DNA from: Amorphophallus konjac
Taxonomy: Eukaryota; Streptophyta; Magnoliopsida; Alismatales; Araceae
DNA length: 64,000 nucleotides
Assembly (NCBI GenBank): GCA_022559845.1
Contig: JAHNEJ010002885.1
Location: forward strand, 17,292-81,291
Direction: 5' to 3'
Shown here: one piece after another, positions 43,438 through 56,073 of the stretch
How the letters are laid out: each line of letters starts with the position of its first letter
Numbering within the stretch: the stretch's first letter is position 1
Program-made: the position numbers and the translations under genes
The notes under the pieces: model-generated
What the model saw: only the letters and a program-made list of their open reading frames with translations
The model's database searches: none
What the model was told of the DNA's origin: nothing

Positions 43438-44442
43438 TTTCTATCTGATCAGGCACACCACATCAATACACTACTGAATCATATCTGGTCCTATCAACAG
43501 TTGGTCACTAGTCTCAAACCAGTCCAACGGTGTTCAAAAAGGACGTCCATATAAAGCTTCATACGGAGCCATATCAATACTAGAATGATAACTGTTATTA
43601 TATGAGAATTCCACCAATGGCAAGTGTTGACTCCATGAACCCTGTCAATCTAAACAACACGATCGCAACATATCTTCTAATGTCTGAATCGTCCTCTCGG
43701 ACTGACCATCAGATTGAGGATGATACGCTGAACTGAATACCAATTCCATACCCAACACCTTTTGAAAGCTCTGCCAGAAGCCAGAAGTAAAATGTGGGTC
43801 ACGATCTGACACAATAGATGTTGGAATTCCATGCAACGGCATAATCTTTTCAACATATAGCTCCGCCAACTTCTGAACATTCCACGTCACCTTGATCGGT
43901 AACATTCTCGCTGTCTTAGTCAGATGGTCAACTAGCAGCCAAATACCATCATAGCCTTGAGAAGTGTGAGGCAAACCCACAATAAAATCAATAGTGATGT
44001 GATCCCATTTTCACATCGGAATCTCCAAGGGCTGAAGCATTCCTCCAGACTTTTGATGCTCGACTTTAACCTGTTGACATGTCAAACACTTAGACACAAA
44101 ATCAGCTACATCTTTCTTCATACCTGGCCACCAGAATTACCTTTTCACATTATGATACATCTTCCTGATGTCGGGATGAATAGCATAGCGAGATCCATGC
44201 GCTTCACACAAGATAACTTTCCTCAATGATTCATCAGCTGGAACATAAAGCCTCCCTCTGAATCTAACCACAGAATCATCACCAAACTCCACATCTGGCA
44301 TTAACACAATACGAGACAACTCAGAATCTGCCTGTTGTGCCTCCCTGATCTGCTGGTAAATAGCTGGAGTCATCACTAGACTAGCAAACACGGCTACCAT
44401 CGGATCACAGGGAATTTGCAATTTGAATGTCTCACAAGGAAA
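43438..44442 (-). pseudogene. Gypsy D integrase zinc region and catalytic core
   Basis: The zinc region (44421-44060) includes SRYAIHPDIRKMYHNVKR and CLTCQQ-like sequence. The core has FIVGLPHTSQGYD and DHLTKTARMLPIKVTW, then IVSDRDPHFTSGFW (second Asp) and DGQSERTIQTLEDML (Glu). A stop between 44137 and 43980 removes the frame near the first Asp, and another lies near 43644. It would join element ends to chromosomal DNA. It is broken. Confidence 0.85.
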
Positions 44443-45830
44443 CTATTCCCATAACTTCCATTCATGAATCATTAAATGACTAACCTGCACTTTCCTGCTC
44501 AGTGCATCAGCCACTACATTCATCTTTCCAGGTTGATAAGACAGAGTAAAATCATAATCTTTCATATACTCCATCCACCTGCACTGATGAAGATTCAAAT
44601 CCTTCTGAGAAAACACATATTTTAAACTTTGATGATCCGTGAAGATCTCAAGCTTCTCACCATACAAGTAGTGTCGCCATATTTTTAATGCAAAAATCAC
44701 CGCTGCCAACTCTAAATCATGAGTAGGATAATTTTCTTCCTGTTGCTTTAATTGCCGGGACGCATATGCCACAACCTTACCATGTTGTATAAGCACTGCA
44801 CCCAAACCTACCCGAGAAGCATCCATACACACAACAAAGCCACCCGAGCCAGAAGGCAAAACAAGCACTGGAGAAGTGGTGAGCAGCCTAAAGCTCTGTT
44901 CACACTTATCCGACCATACAAGTGGCACATCTTTACGAGTCAACCTGATCATTGGCGCGGCAATCCGTGCAAAATCTTGAATAAATCTCCTGTAATAACC
45001 AGCAAGACCCAGAAAACTTTTGATCTCTGTTATAGTCTTAGGGCTCTGCCATTGTAGAACAACTTCAATCTTAATAGGATCAACTGCAACTCCATTGCCA
45101 GAAATCACGTGGCCTAGAAAATGAACTTCCCAAAGTCAAAACTCACATTTGCTAAATTTAGCATAGAGCTCGTGATCTCACAGAGTCTGTAATACTACTC
45201 GAAGATCCTGAACATGTTCTTCCTCAGAGGCAGAATAGACCAAAATATCATCAACGAAGATCACCACAAACGGATCCAAATATGGACAAAACACGCGATG
45301 CATTAAGTCCATAAATGCTGCTGGAGCATTGGTTAGCCTAAATGGCATAACCAAAAATCCTAATGACCATACCTCGTGCTAAAGGCAGTCTTCTCCACAT
45401 TAGATTCCTGAATCCTCAATTGGTAATAACCTAATCAAAGATCAATCCGTGAAAAGATACTTACCAACTGAAGTTGGTCAAATAAATCATTGATCCTAGG
45501 CAAAGGATATTTATTCTTGACAGTCACCTGATTTAATTGCCTATAATCAATACATAGCCTCAGGATTCCATCTTTCTTCTTCACAAACAATACAGGACCA
45601 CCCCATGGAGAAAAGCTAGGACGGATATAGCCTTTTTCCAGCAATTCTGACAACTGTGCTCTCAATTCTTTCAATTCTGCAAGAGCCATACGGTAAGGTG
45701 CCTTTGCTAAAGGTGCCGTACCTGAAATTAGTTCAATCACCATCTCAATCTCTCGCTGTGGGGGTAAGCCTGACAACTCATCAGAAAATTCACAAACCAC
45801 AGGAACATCATTTATCTTCTGCTGTGTGCC
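44443..45830 (-). pseudogene. Gypsy D reverse transcriptase and RNase H
   Basis: RT starts around 45780 with [60 protein letters not shown] and FSRIDL, then a TGA at about 45435-45437 where relatives have Arg. The middle (45434-45109) is out of frame but keeps VIFVDDILV (about 45240-45270) with both catalytic Asp codons. From 45108 the frame is open for 221 codons: [18 protein letters not shown], then RNase H with [41 protein letters not shown] and ADALSRK. The catalytic residues survive, but the frame is broken. Confidence 0.92.
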
Positions 45831-46327
45831 TCGACAGCAACCACGGAAGTAAAGAATCCCTAACAACCTGCATTAAGTAATCTACATGCTCGAATAGCAG
45901 AAATAAGCAAGCGAGAAGAATGAGATCGAATACCTTGAAAATAGAATGCCGCTTTCCCAGATGGCTGAAAATAAACTTTCTTCGATTTACAATCAACCAC
46001 GGCTCCATAATTTTCTAACCAATCCATGCCCAGAATACCATCATAATCTACCAGCTTCAACGCATACAGCCTAGTTGGCAACTGCTGATTCCCAATCACT
46101 ATAGGAGTCTCATCAAGACAGAAAGGCGTAAACATGAACTCCCCAGAAGGCAATTCAACTAGTAACTCACAAGACATCTCAGATGTCGGCTCCTCAATAC
46201 AGGCAACAAAATCTTCAGAAATAAATGAATGAGAAGCACCCGAGTCAAATAAAACACGAGCTGCATGACCATAAATCATAATGGTACCTTCCACTAGATG
46301 AGACGCCACTGCTTCAGAACGAGTCAT
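45831..46327 (-). pseudogene. Gypsy D aspartic protease
   Basis: On the minus strand from 46327, 155 codons open. VLFDSGASHSFISEDF holds the active-site D-S-G. ILGMDWLENYGAVVDC is the second conserved block. It is the most complete protease in the window and shows what Gypsy A has lost. A stop after LLNAGC at about 45860 separates it from RT, where the family is normally one open polyprotein. Confidence 0.87.
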
Positions 46328-46459
46328 ATGCGTGACTCTCCCTTTTTGTTTCTTTCGCCAGCCGTTGACTGCTGCGACGACGATACAGACGCCTGTGAAT
46401 ATTGCTATGACTGTGATAGTGGTGGAGGTGGAGGTCTGAACTGCTGTGGCTGTGAGAAA

Positions 46460-47493
46460 GTAACAGGCTGCTTCGGCCTCATTGTACAGTCACGAACCAC
46501 ATGTCCTACCTGATCGCACCTGAAACACACCACGGGCATCGAGCATGGTCATCCCAGATGATGAGCGCCACACCTCGGACATGGTCGCTGAAAAGAAGTA
46601 GGTGCTGCTTGTTGCACAGTACCAGAGGAAGCTTGATGGCCGTACTGCTTCTTGGATTTTCTGAACATCTTCCTGAATTTAGATTTGGAGGCAGTACCAC
46701 TAGCAGAAGGAGCAGAATATAGTACCCCATAACACTTGGTAAACTGGTAGCCTACTGCTGCTGTACACTGTGCTGCACTGGCTCTACTTGGGTTCACCCT
46801 CGAGATCTTACCATATCAAGTTATAAAGCTGCTGCTGCCTGATATGCCACATCTAATTCTATCACTCTGGTTGCAATTAAAGGCTGCCTCAGCTCCGGCT
46901 TCAAACCACGCAAGAATTACTCAGTCTTCAGCCCTTCATCATCAAGAATATGAGGAGCATACCGACCCAATTCCATGAATTTATTCCGATATTGCAACAC
47001 CATCATCTCGCCCTGAACCAACTCCATAAACTGGTGCATCTTGTCCATTCTGAGATAGGCCGGACTATAAGTACTCTCAAAGGAAGTCACGAACTCCTTC
47101 CATGGGATCAGTCGAAGAGGAAGGGACTTGAAGATCACCTCCCACTTCGTGGTCCACCACGAGAGTGCTACCCCTGCAACTGGAACATAGCTAACATCAC
47201 CTTCTCATCTTCAGTTCACTCCATCGAACAGAATACACGCTCCGTCGCGTCCAGCCAAACCCTCGCCGCATCTGGATCAGCATGTCCTTCATATGTCAGT
47301 GGGTGGAAAGAAGAAACTCCTTCAAAACTCGACCACAACCACCTTGAGGCACTAAGTCTTCACCAATAGCAGGGTCAACACGGCCTTGCTCTCGAACATT
47401 CGCTGGAGGAGGCGAAGTACCGCTCTCTTCCCCTAGAACATCTCGAGGCACATTAACTTGGACACGACCTCGACCTCTCCTTCTAGGCGGCAT
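46460..47493 (-). pseudogene. Gypsy D gag with nucleocapsid zinc knuckles
   Basis: Starts at 47493 with MPPRRRGRGRVQ, a good start for this family. A degenerate stretch (47295-47139) follows, then WKEFVTSFESTYSPAYLR, FMELVQGEMMVLQYRNKFMELGRYAPHI (47138-46917) and more shifted sequence. The C-terminus (46797-46460) has basic KFRKMFRKSKKQ, CPRCGAHHLG and, after a stop, CFRCDQVGHVVRDC, an intact CCHC knuckle. Gag packages element RNA. At least three stops or shifts make it inactive. Confidence 0.85.
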
Positions 47494-47633
47494 TGCAATC
47501 TAAGCTTAAAAGAAAACACACAACAAGGAAATCATAAGTAATCACGAAAAACAACCTAAGCCAGCAATTGTGGTACACATGGACTTGTTCTAGACTATTG
47601 CAATTTCAATTCCTTATACATCACCCCAACACT

Positions 47634-47645
47634 GCTCTGATACCA
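47634..47645 (-). other. Gypsy D primer binding site
   Basis: GCTCTGATACCA on the plus strand, which is TGGTATCAGAGC in sense, two bases from the LTR. Confidence 0.9.
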
Positions 47646-47647
47646 AC

Positions 47648-48217
47648 TGTAATGACCCGGTGATCCGGATACTGGTAAACCGATACCAAGAGCTCGGAGA
47701 AGCCACCCAAGAGGCTGATGAGGCCCCGTAAGGGTTAGGAGGATTGGTTGAGTAGGTGCATAATGAATTGGAATTACACGCATAATTATAAAATGGCAAT
47801 TTTAAATGGAAGCAATTCAAAATAACAGAGTGATATGATTATACAAATTAGTCCAGATCCATACATCACAAGTCCTACAGTGCACAAGAGTCAAAATAAA
47901 CAACTACACGGGGCATACCCCGGCCAAAAGAAACCAAAAGACAGACAAAATGACCGACCACAGCTGGCGTCGAAGACTTCCGCCAAAAGCGCGAGGAAAA
48001 CCTGCGGACTGTTGCTCCGACTCACCTGAAAAGGAAGGGTGAGTCTCACAACAAAGACTCAGTAGGGTTCACGTGGATCCCTACCTCGCAACTAAACATA
48101 CAAAAGTAATTAATCATGTAATGGCATAAAGAAATGACAGGAAATAAAGTTGCACAAGTATATGAATAAATTAAAGATAGCTAACTGAAATGCCATTAAA
48201 TATTCACATGAATAATT
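47648..48217 (-). repeat. Gypsy D 5' LTR (sense), 3' end part
   Basis: TGTAATGACCCGG on the plus strand marks the LTR edge. The segment is cut at TAATT (48213-48217), where the Copia element entered; 41048-41292 gives the uninterrupted sequence (ACATGAATAATTAAACTCG). Confidence 0.9.
48213..48217. repeat. target site duplication of Copia element (left)
   Basis: TAATT, repeated at 58312-58316. Confidence 0.93.
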
Positions 48218-50435
48218 TGTTGAGTTATGGTTTTGATGATTGTTGGCGTTATGATTTTGATGATAACTAAACTTAATGTGTGATTGAGTGATGATAACTA
48301 AACTTATGGTTGATTGCACATTCATGTTTAAATATGTTTGAGATGGCAAATGGCAATGGTATATGGTCTTGATTCATGCTTAATTGAATTATTTTTACAA
48401 GAGACAAGAGGTTTCATAACCTCTTTAATGTGAACAAGCATGGTATTAACCTTAACTATCTTGCTTGCAGGATCAAACACATGGCAGTCACCTAGTGAGC
48501 TAAACTTGTGGATAAGCACCCTGCTCCTCTACAATCCAAAACAGGTGGTACATGTCATTTACTATCAAGAACCATTGGTGAGACTCTTACCTTGTGTATC
48601 TCATGCTTAGCATCAATCTCACCTTGTGTATCTTATGTATACACCTCATTCATGCACATTCAACATGAAACCTTTCTGGCCATCGTGCGCCCTGCCCGCG
48701 GATCGACCTGCGCGGTCAGGTCGCGGGGGTCAAGGGGGCAGCGCCCCTTGCGGGGGTTTCCGGGGGTGGAGCCCCCGGAACAAATTCTGATTTCATAATC
48801 AATGGTTTGCATGGAGTTTATGCATTTATCATATGGATGTTTGAGCTATAGTTATAATCAATTATCCATGTGTTTGCAGGTCCATATACTCAGTACAAAT
48901 CCTCAAGGTTGAAGGGGTTGATGCCACAAACGTGAATGAGCTGCTCAAGGCTTTAAAGGGCTGAACGGGAGAAACCTGGGGCTTCCCCTGCCAGCGGTCG
49001 ACCGCCGGTCTAGGACCGGTCGACCGCCAGCAGCGGTGGACCACCCAGACAGGGGCGGTCAACCATTTTTCCCAGCAAGCAACGGAGTGAAACCTGTAAA
49101 ATTCCGATCGACCGCAGCCCTCCACCGGTCGACCGTCAGCCCCGAGGCCCCCTTTTGTTGACTTTTGTTTCAAGCTCGAGGAGTGGTCTTTCCCCATTTG
49201 TTTAATCCTAAAGACACCCAATCCACCATGATTTTGGATCTGGTCTGGGGCTTGTCTGTGGACCATTTAAGAGATATAAAACATCTCATTGAAGCCATAA
49301 CCCTAACCAACCAAGAGGGCTTCAAGGGAGATCTAAGGGGAGGCTGTCCAAGGAGGAAGAAGAGGTACGTAGCTCCGTGAATAGTACCTCGTGCACAAGT
49401 TATTCATCCATCTACAAGCCATTCAAGGTACTTCTCAAGCCAACAAGCATCTATGAAGTGAAGAATCAAGCAACCAACAAAGAGAGATCAAGGGGGAGGC
49501 TATCAAGAAGCAAGCAAGAGTTTCAAGAAGAGATCAAAGGGAGGTTATCCAAGTGAAGAAGGAAGAGTACTGTAGCCATGAACAGTACTCCGTGCAGCAA
49601 CTCTACATCCACTCCAAGCCCATTCAAGCTTAATCTGAAGTCATTCAAGTGAAGCAGGAAGCATCGTTCCAAGCTCTATATCATACACTCAAGGGAAGCC
49701 AAATCAGGAGTTTCTAAACTGTGCCTCATTGTTGTTATGTTTTGGGCTTTATATTTGTGTTCTTCACAATCTGGAAACATTCGTGTATGTGTGGATCGTT
49801 GGGATCCGTGGTCGTGTGTGGTCATTGTGTTCCATTCGTGTGTATGTAGATCTTCCTAGATCTACGTGTGTGTGTGGATCTACTTAGATAGTTGTTTTAG
49901 TGTGTGGTTTGCTGCACTTGTCGCAGCGTGTGTGTGTCTTGTTGATCCGTTTGTTGGATCGTGTTGGAGACCTCATCTCCGTGTGTGTGTGTGTGTGTGT
50001 ATTGGGGCGCGTCCCCGTGTGTGTGGGCAGGTGCCGTCCTGCGTGTGTGTTTGGAGCATCATCTCCGTTTGGGGATTTATCCCCGAGTGAAGCCTCACCG
50101 AGTTTGGTGAGGGGTGGACGTAGGATTACCGTCGTTGCATCCGAACCACCTTAAAAACCGCTGTGCATTGTGTTTTGTATTATGTGGTTTGGTCCTTTTC
50201 TTTACCTCCATTCTACATGAGTGTTAGTATAATTGTGATTCTGGATTTATCCTCGTATATCTTGCATAATCTATATCATCATCCAATTCAGTTTGATAAA
50301 TCCAATTTGTGAACAAACAGTTTTGAACCTCTTGATTAACATTGTATCACATATTTTGAAAAGGCCAAAAGTTTTCGTAAAATTGGTAAACACCCAATTC
50401 ACCCCCCTCTTGGGTGTCATTGATCGCGGACTTCA
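48218..50435 (+). repeat. Copia 5' LTR (2218 bp)
   Basis: Ends GATCGCGGACTTCA. It holds GGTCGACC clusters at 48993-49140, a GC-rich palindrome (CCGGGGGTGGAGCCCCCGG near 48762), and a GT microsatellite near 49980. Highly similar to 56074-58311. Confidence 0.93.
48993..49140. repeat. GGTCGACC palindrome cluster in Copia 5' LTR
   Basis: Includes GCGGTCGACCGCC, then GGTCTAGGACC and GGTCGACCGCC in tandem, so nested palindromes are possible. Confidence 0.8.
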
Positions 50436-50437
50436 AT

Positions 50438-50450
50438 TGGTATCAGAGCC
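50438..50450 (+). other. Copia primer binding site
   Basis: TGGTATCAGAGCC, two bases after the LTR. Confidence 0.92.
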
Positions 50451-50496
50451 AAGGCTCTAATTTCATAGATCTAACGATCTAGAGTGATCCAGATCA

Positions 50497-51548
50497 ATGA
50501 CTACCATTATGTACACTTTGAATTCTCCACCCGTGTTTGATGGTTGTAATTTTGATTTGTGGTTAGGAAGGATGTGTAGTCTAGTCAACTCATATGATCC
50601 TAAGCTATGGAAGCTTATCTCACATGGTCCTTATGAGTTGCCTAAAGACAAATCTGTCTGGACCACAGATTCTAAGCTAAAACATGATCAAAATGTTTGG
50701 TTCTAAAATTACTTATTGCTGCAGTTGATTCTAATCATTTCCCTTTTGTCTCCCATTGCAGATCCGTGAAGGATATCTTGGTTGGCTTAACCAAAGTCCA
50801 GGAAGAGCATGAAGACCAATGTCTTGTGGCAGGCACGAGTGATCAAGGGAGTGATCAACAAGTTGAATCAAGCTCAAAGGTAAATTCTGATTCTGATAAT
50901 GAAGATGAATTTAGCTATGAGGAGTTATTGATTGCATATGATGAGCTTGCTGATAAATATGAGAGGGTTAAGTCTGAAAATAAAAAATTGAAAAAGAATG
51001 TTGGACAAAATAAATGTGATTCTCCATGTAAAGAATGCTCACACTTGAAAGAATTGATTGATGGTCATGTGTTCGACATTGAAATTCACAAAGATCAAAT
51101 TTCTTCCTTGAGAAATGAAAATAAAGAGCTGAGAGAGAGAGTTAGTCTTATGAGCAATGGTCAAAATGATTTTGCTCATGATAAAAATCTTGAAATGGAA
51201 AATGAGAAACTGAAGGAATTGAATAGAACCATTTCTGAAAGATTGCTTGCTCTTGAAAAAGGAAAATTTGTGAATAATGATGAATCTGAAAAAGTGCATG
51301 CTTTGTTGCAAGAAATTGAAAGTCATAAAACCATCAATGCTACTCTACATGAACAAGTCAACTCCTATGAAAATAAGATGGTTTCCTATGAATTGCACAT
51401 TGCATCTCTTCAATCTGAAATTCTTGACTTGAATGTTTCAATGTCTAGATTTGTGAATGGTCAAGAAAATTTGGACAAATTATTGGGGACGAAAGTGAAT
51501 TTTCAAAGGGAATGGCTGGGCTTTAATCCTGTGAACAAAAAAGTTTGA
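50497..51548 (+). pseudogene. Copia gag, N-terminal and coiled-coil part
   Basis: Starts MTTIMYTLNSPPVFDGCNF, the usual Copia gag opening (a hydrophobic block with FDG and W). The frame shifts near 50700 and runs from 50697 to 51548. Its first part (LKLLIAAVDSNHFPFV, CRSVKDILVGL) is the gag core, but the middle of the core is missing. An acidic stretch (SDSDNEDEF) and a long Glu/Lys/Leu coiled coil (about residues 75-250) follow, ending GFNP, a motif near the gag end in SIRE-like elements. It would form the particle shell. The deletion and shift make it non-functional. Confidence 0.85.
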
Positions 51549-52234
51549 AAATAAAGTTTATACATCTTTTGCGCACAATTCAAACATAGCCAGCACATCA
51601 AATGGGTCCCCAAATCAATCTTCTTCACAGACAATAAAAAGATCAAATGAAAATCTGGAAAAGAAAAATCATGTTGCACACACACGTCTCCACAATGAAA
51701 ATCAATTTGCATCAAAAATCTAAAAATGCTGCTAGCACCTCCATGCATGTTGAACATACCTCTTCTACACACACACAACCAATTAGAAAGAAACTCTCAT
51801 GCTTTTACTGTGGTAAATCTGGACATGCCATGCATGATTGCTTCATTATGAAAAATGATGACTTGAGAGCATGTAGGAACCAAGCTGCTTTGAAAAATGA
51901 AAAGAAAGCATCCACCACAAAACTTTCCGTGCATTGTAATTATTGTGGTAAATGGGGTCATGCGACTTCACAGTGCTGGTTCTTGTTGAAGAGAAAGAAC
52001 TCCCACTCAACACATCATGCTCACACACACAAATCAGTAGAACCCATGAGAAGGAAGAATATGATGCCACGTGACTTCTACCATCACTTTGGCAAATCTG
52101 GGAATGTTAAGCATAATTATTTTCTAAAGAAAAATGATGATTTGAATGTTGTCAAAAGTTGGAAACCACATGCCCATGTTGCTGCTAACCCACAAGGACC
52201 CAAAAAGATTTGGGTACCTAAGAAGGCCAAATGA
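51549..52234 (+). pseudogene. Copia gag nucleocapsid with zinc knuckles
   Basis: After shifted linker sequence, the frame opens at 51647. CFYCGKSGHAMHDC and CNYCGKWGHATSQC are intact CCHC knuckles. A third (HHFGKSGNVKHNY) has lost its Cys ligands. The end, PQGPKKIWVPKKAK, is the block that normally leads into protease, but a stop follows and no DSG protease motif is found. The knuckles would bind element RNA. Confidence 0.88.
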
Positions 52235-53130
52235 GAAATCTATTTTGCAGGTGTGCCTTGGGAATGTAAAGCGTGAAATTTATTTTCGCCAAAAAGGTAA
52301 GGCACACGAGTCAAGTGACTCAAGAAAGGCTAAAACAGAAAATCAAAAATGGAATTTGGAAACTCAGGTGATATCCCTCTCACTCTCTTCAGTAATGGTG
52401 TCATGGCTTTATTCATATTGTGCTGAATAGTCTTGTGATAATGCACATGTCCGTACATGCATTCCATTCATTGTTGTTTGCATACTCGTGCATATATCAC
52501 TTGTCATATAACATCTTGTGGTAGGAGAGCTTGAAGATTCTTCAGATCATGTTTTCACTACACATATTGAGTTTGCATACACTTTCATACTCTGTCATGC
52601 ATAAGTTGAACATTGTGTATTCATGCCATAATGCATTGCAATTCCCTGCCTTCATCATCCATGATTACATAGTATATCAAATGGTGACATGTGGAAGGGC
52701 AGGTTAAGCCTGTCTGAAAACTATCACTACGCGTGAGGTGATCTTCGGATCTAAGCTCTCGCCTGGTACTATGAGTCATTTACTTAAAAGGCTGCATATG
52801 GGATCGGATTGTCACCGAACATCTTGCATTCATGCACACATTAAGGGGGAGCAATCACATTCGTCATATGGGCTTAATGTTCAGGTTCACACATGAGTCA
52901 TGCATTGCATCTAGAGCTGTCTAGGGGTGTTGGTTGTTAAAATTATTTGTCATATCATTATTAATAAATTTGAATCGAAATTGACAAATCAAACCTTTCT
53001 GTCTTTGGATGCAGATTATACTTCCAAGATCCAAATGATGATGGGCTAGTCATGACCAAGCTTGAATCAACTGGGAGAATACCCTGCAAGGATGAAAATG
53101 ATGAGAACCCTCTCAAGTTGCTACAAGAAG
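52235..53130 (+). other. Copia interior, non-coding
   Basis: No domain recognised. Protease and integrase would belong here in an intact element. A block with TATCACTACGCGTGAG (52723-52740) is partly repeated at 53675-53692 as TCTCACTATGCGTGAG. Confidence 0.6.
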
Positions 53131-53280
53131 ATGGGGTATTTTGTGTAGAACAACCTCCAGGATCGACTCAAGTACAAGGTGGTGAAAGTTTTGTACGTGT
53201 TGAAGCAAGTACCCAAGACATGGTATGAAAGGCGCACATCTCTTTTAACCAAGAATGGGTTCAATAGGTGGAAGGCTCGA
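53131..53280 (+). pseudogene. Copia reverse transcriptase remnant
   Basis: GVFCVEQPPGS then, after a shift, YKVVKVLYVLKQVPKTWYER and TKNGFNRWK. This matches the Copia RT stretch around the QPPGF and YGLKQAPRAWYER motifs. About 150 bp survive; the YVDD part is gone. Confidence 0.85.
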
Positions 53281-55900
53281 AGAAAATGGATTCTCAAGGC
53301 AAAGGTAAGAAAGTAAATCTAAAATACTAACCTTCGTGAGGTTAGTGATTTTGGTGCTTGAAGGCCTTCGGTATTGTCCTTTGAACTAAGGTAATTCACC
53401 ATCTTACTATGGAAATGAAAATTCATGCATTAGTCTATGGGACTTTTTGATGTTATTCTGATGACATGTATTGTTTCTACATACCTGAAATGATTGCTCC
53501 TCCATTCTGCTGTGATTAACCTGCTTATTGGTTAAATGAAACTGAAAATCTTGAATTTTATGTTGACCTTTGAACATCCTTCAATCTGATTGCTTGAGCA
53601 CATTTAAGCTTAATTGAGTATCTGGTATATCAAATACTGAGTAGTGAAAAGGTGGATTATCTTCACCTGGAAACTCTCACTATGCGTGAGTTGGTCTTTG
53701 GACCAAAGTTCTCCGCCTTGTACCAGAACTGGAAGAAATTGATTGTTTGGCCTTGAAAGACTTCTTCTGATGCTACTATTTGCTCCTTGTTAGCTAGCCC
53801 CATGTCATAAGAGAAACATTACACTTTCACTGAATTTTTCTAAGATTCATGTTTTTGTCAAAGGGGGTCTTGCTAGCTAAACAAGTTGAAATGAATGCTA
53901 TTCTCTATTGAATGAGTGATCTCTAATTGAAACATACAACATGCTCATGATGAATTGCTTCAAAATTTCTAAAATTGATCCTTGTTGAAATGAAGAGTTC
54001 TGCAATGGAAATGTCTACTCTGAATGACTTGTGATTGATTTCAAAACTTTTGAAAATCTGTTCTTAACTATTTTTGACAATAAATGGTTTCCACAACATG
54101 CCAAATGATTTCTACACCATTGTATATGAACCACTTGTGATGAATAATGCCCCATGCTGTCCTTCAAATCTGAACTCTCTCTATACATAGTGTCATTTTT
54201 CATCTTGCATTCCATTCTCACATAGTTATAGGTTGCATGCATCATAATTCAATGCATAAGGTGTTTTTAGATCATGCAAATGAAAATCAAAAGTTTGAAT
54301 CACTTTGCACATTGCATCGCATTCTCATATGCTCATATGTTGTATTGCATTGGAACTCATGTATTAGTCGCACTTAGTTCATTCAGTTGGCGTCCATTCA
54401 ATTGGTATCAAATTTACATCACATTGCTCGCATGCATGTCACAGTGCATTTGCATAAACTCCTAATGTGTGCTTGTGTGGTATTATATGCTATTCACCCC
54501 CATCCCTTGGCATTTCTATGGCCTTATGTTTTCTTGATACATAATACTGCATTTGCGTCATTATTGGAGTGTTTCATGTCGTACACTCTGGGAGAGTTTA
54601 TATTTCATAAGTGCATCTATTTCGGGGGAGTTGCACTGTTGTGTATTCATGATATTTTGGTGTACATGCTGAATCAAATTCGCACACTTCATGCACAAAA
54701 TATGAAAATGAGTGTTAAAGATAAGGATATATGAATTTTTTCAACACTCTCGAGATGTTAAACTTGCTGCATGTATGTTGAAGAGACAGTTGAGGAAAAA
54801 GCTGCCTACCTATCCTTGTTGAAAAATCTGAAATGAAAATGAAAGATAGAGCAATGCTCGGTCTCACTGAGTAAACTGGGCACATGTCACTGAGACGTGA
54901 TGTGGTTCATATCTGAAAAGTGTTGACTAGTATCTCTGTTCAAAATGAGGTGAAATGGTTCTGTATTCTGAGTAACCGGGGATTCTGCATGAGCTCCATG
55001 CGTCTACTCGTGTAAAAAGGAATCATTTGAACCTGATCACTCTTGAAAAATTCTGACTATCATGTGATCTTGGTGCGGTAAAAAAAATGTGGTAAAACTC
55101 ATTGTGGTAGAGCGAAGCCTCCAATACGCTGTTCTCAAAAATTGAAGTGTAGTCTGTGAAATGTCTCATTGTGTTTATCTGAAAATCTGAATATCCATAT
55201 TGCAACTATCATTTTTCATGTTCCTCACTTACACATCTGGAAATTTGATTTAATATGTATTCAGAAAATTGATTGACTGCATCAGCAATTGCATGAATCT
55301 CCTATATGATTGCACGATCTCCCATGTGCTACACATGTGCATTCTGGTGAGCATGACTCTCTTGCATCTTTATTATACCCATTCCCTTCTCATATATGTA
55401 GGGGGAGATTGCATATATGTTTATATGTAACTGTTTGATTACTTTGTGTGCACTTCATGAGTCATCATCTGCATATACATAGCTTCATGCATTTAAATAG
55501 AAAATGTAAAAATCAAAAATTTGAAAATCAAAGAAAATCGTGTTGATATGTCCTCCTGCTCTTGTTTGTGTGAAAATCTGCCATGGCTCTAGATTTTGAA
55601 TGCTATCATGCTGAACACCTTATTTTGTGAACATCTTCCGACACTGGCTCATATCCTTGAGGCCACTCACCACTTTCAATTGGTATCCATACATGCTTGA
55701 CTGTATTCGCTTTGGATGGTATCATATTGATTTCTGAGAATAATAAGCAATTGGTTTCCTCTAATTGGACTCATATTGATTTGTCGGTCCATGATTTGCT
55801 GTTGCTTCTTCTGTATTGATAAGATGGGCTATTGCTGTTTCAAAGGGAGATCAGCTTGTTCTTCCTTGTTTGGCTTCTTCCAGATTGTTGATATTGTTGA
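53281..55900 (+). other. Copia 3' interior, non-coding
   Basis: AT-rich. The longest frame (54387-54734, 115 codons) is hydrophobic and matches nothing I know. CATGCAT-like motifs are frequent. No envelope-like gene is visible. Confidence 0.55.
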
Positions 55901-56073
55901 TTATGTCACAGGGGGAGAAAGTTTTGCATTATCCCGCTTTTTGATTATGTCAAAGGGGGAGAAAAATTGATGATTATGTGTGACAGAAGGGGAAGATTAT
56001 TTGTGCCATTCTATTGTATCATCATTAAGTTTGTCATCATCACTAAGTTTGTCATCATCAAAAAGGGGGAGAT
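55901..56073 (+). repeat. repeated polypurine tracts before the Copia 3' LTR
   Basis: CAGGGGGAGAAAG (about 55909), CAAAGGGGGAGAAAAA (55951), AGAAGGGGAAGA (55986) and AAAAAGGGGGAGAT (56060-56073, directly before TGTTGAG). The last is the functional position. Extra copies are a known feature of SIRE-type elements. Confidence 0.75.

Noticed and set aside
50438..50450. tRNA gene fragment
   Set aside because: TGGTATCAGAGCC is a primer binding site next to an LTR end; no cloverleaf is present.
54387..54734. 115-codon frame as a Copia envelope-like gene
   Set aside because: No signal peptide pattern or family resemblance, and it starts within low-complexity AT-rich sequence; kept only as non-coding interior.
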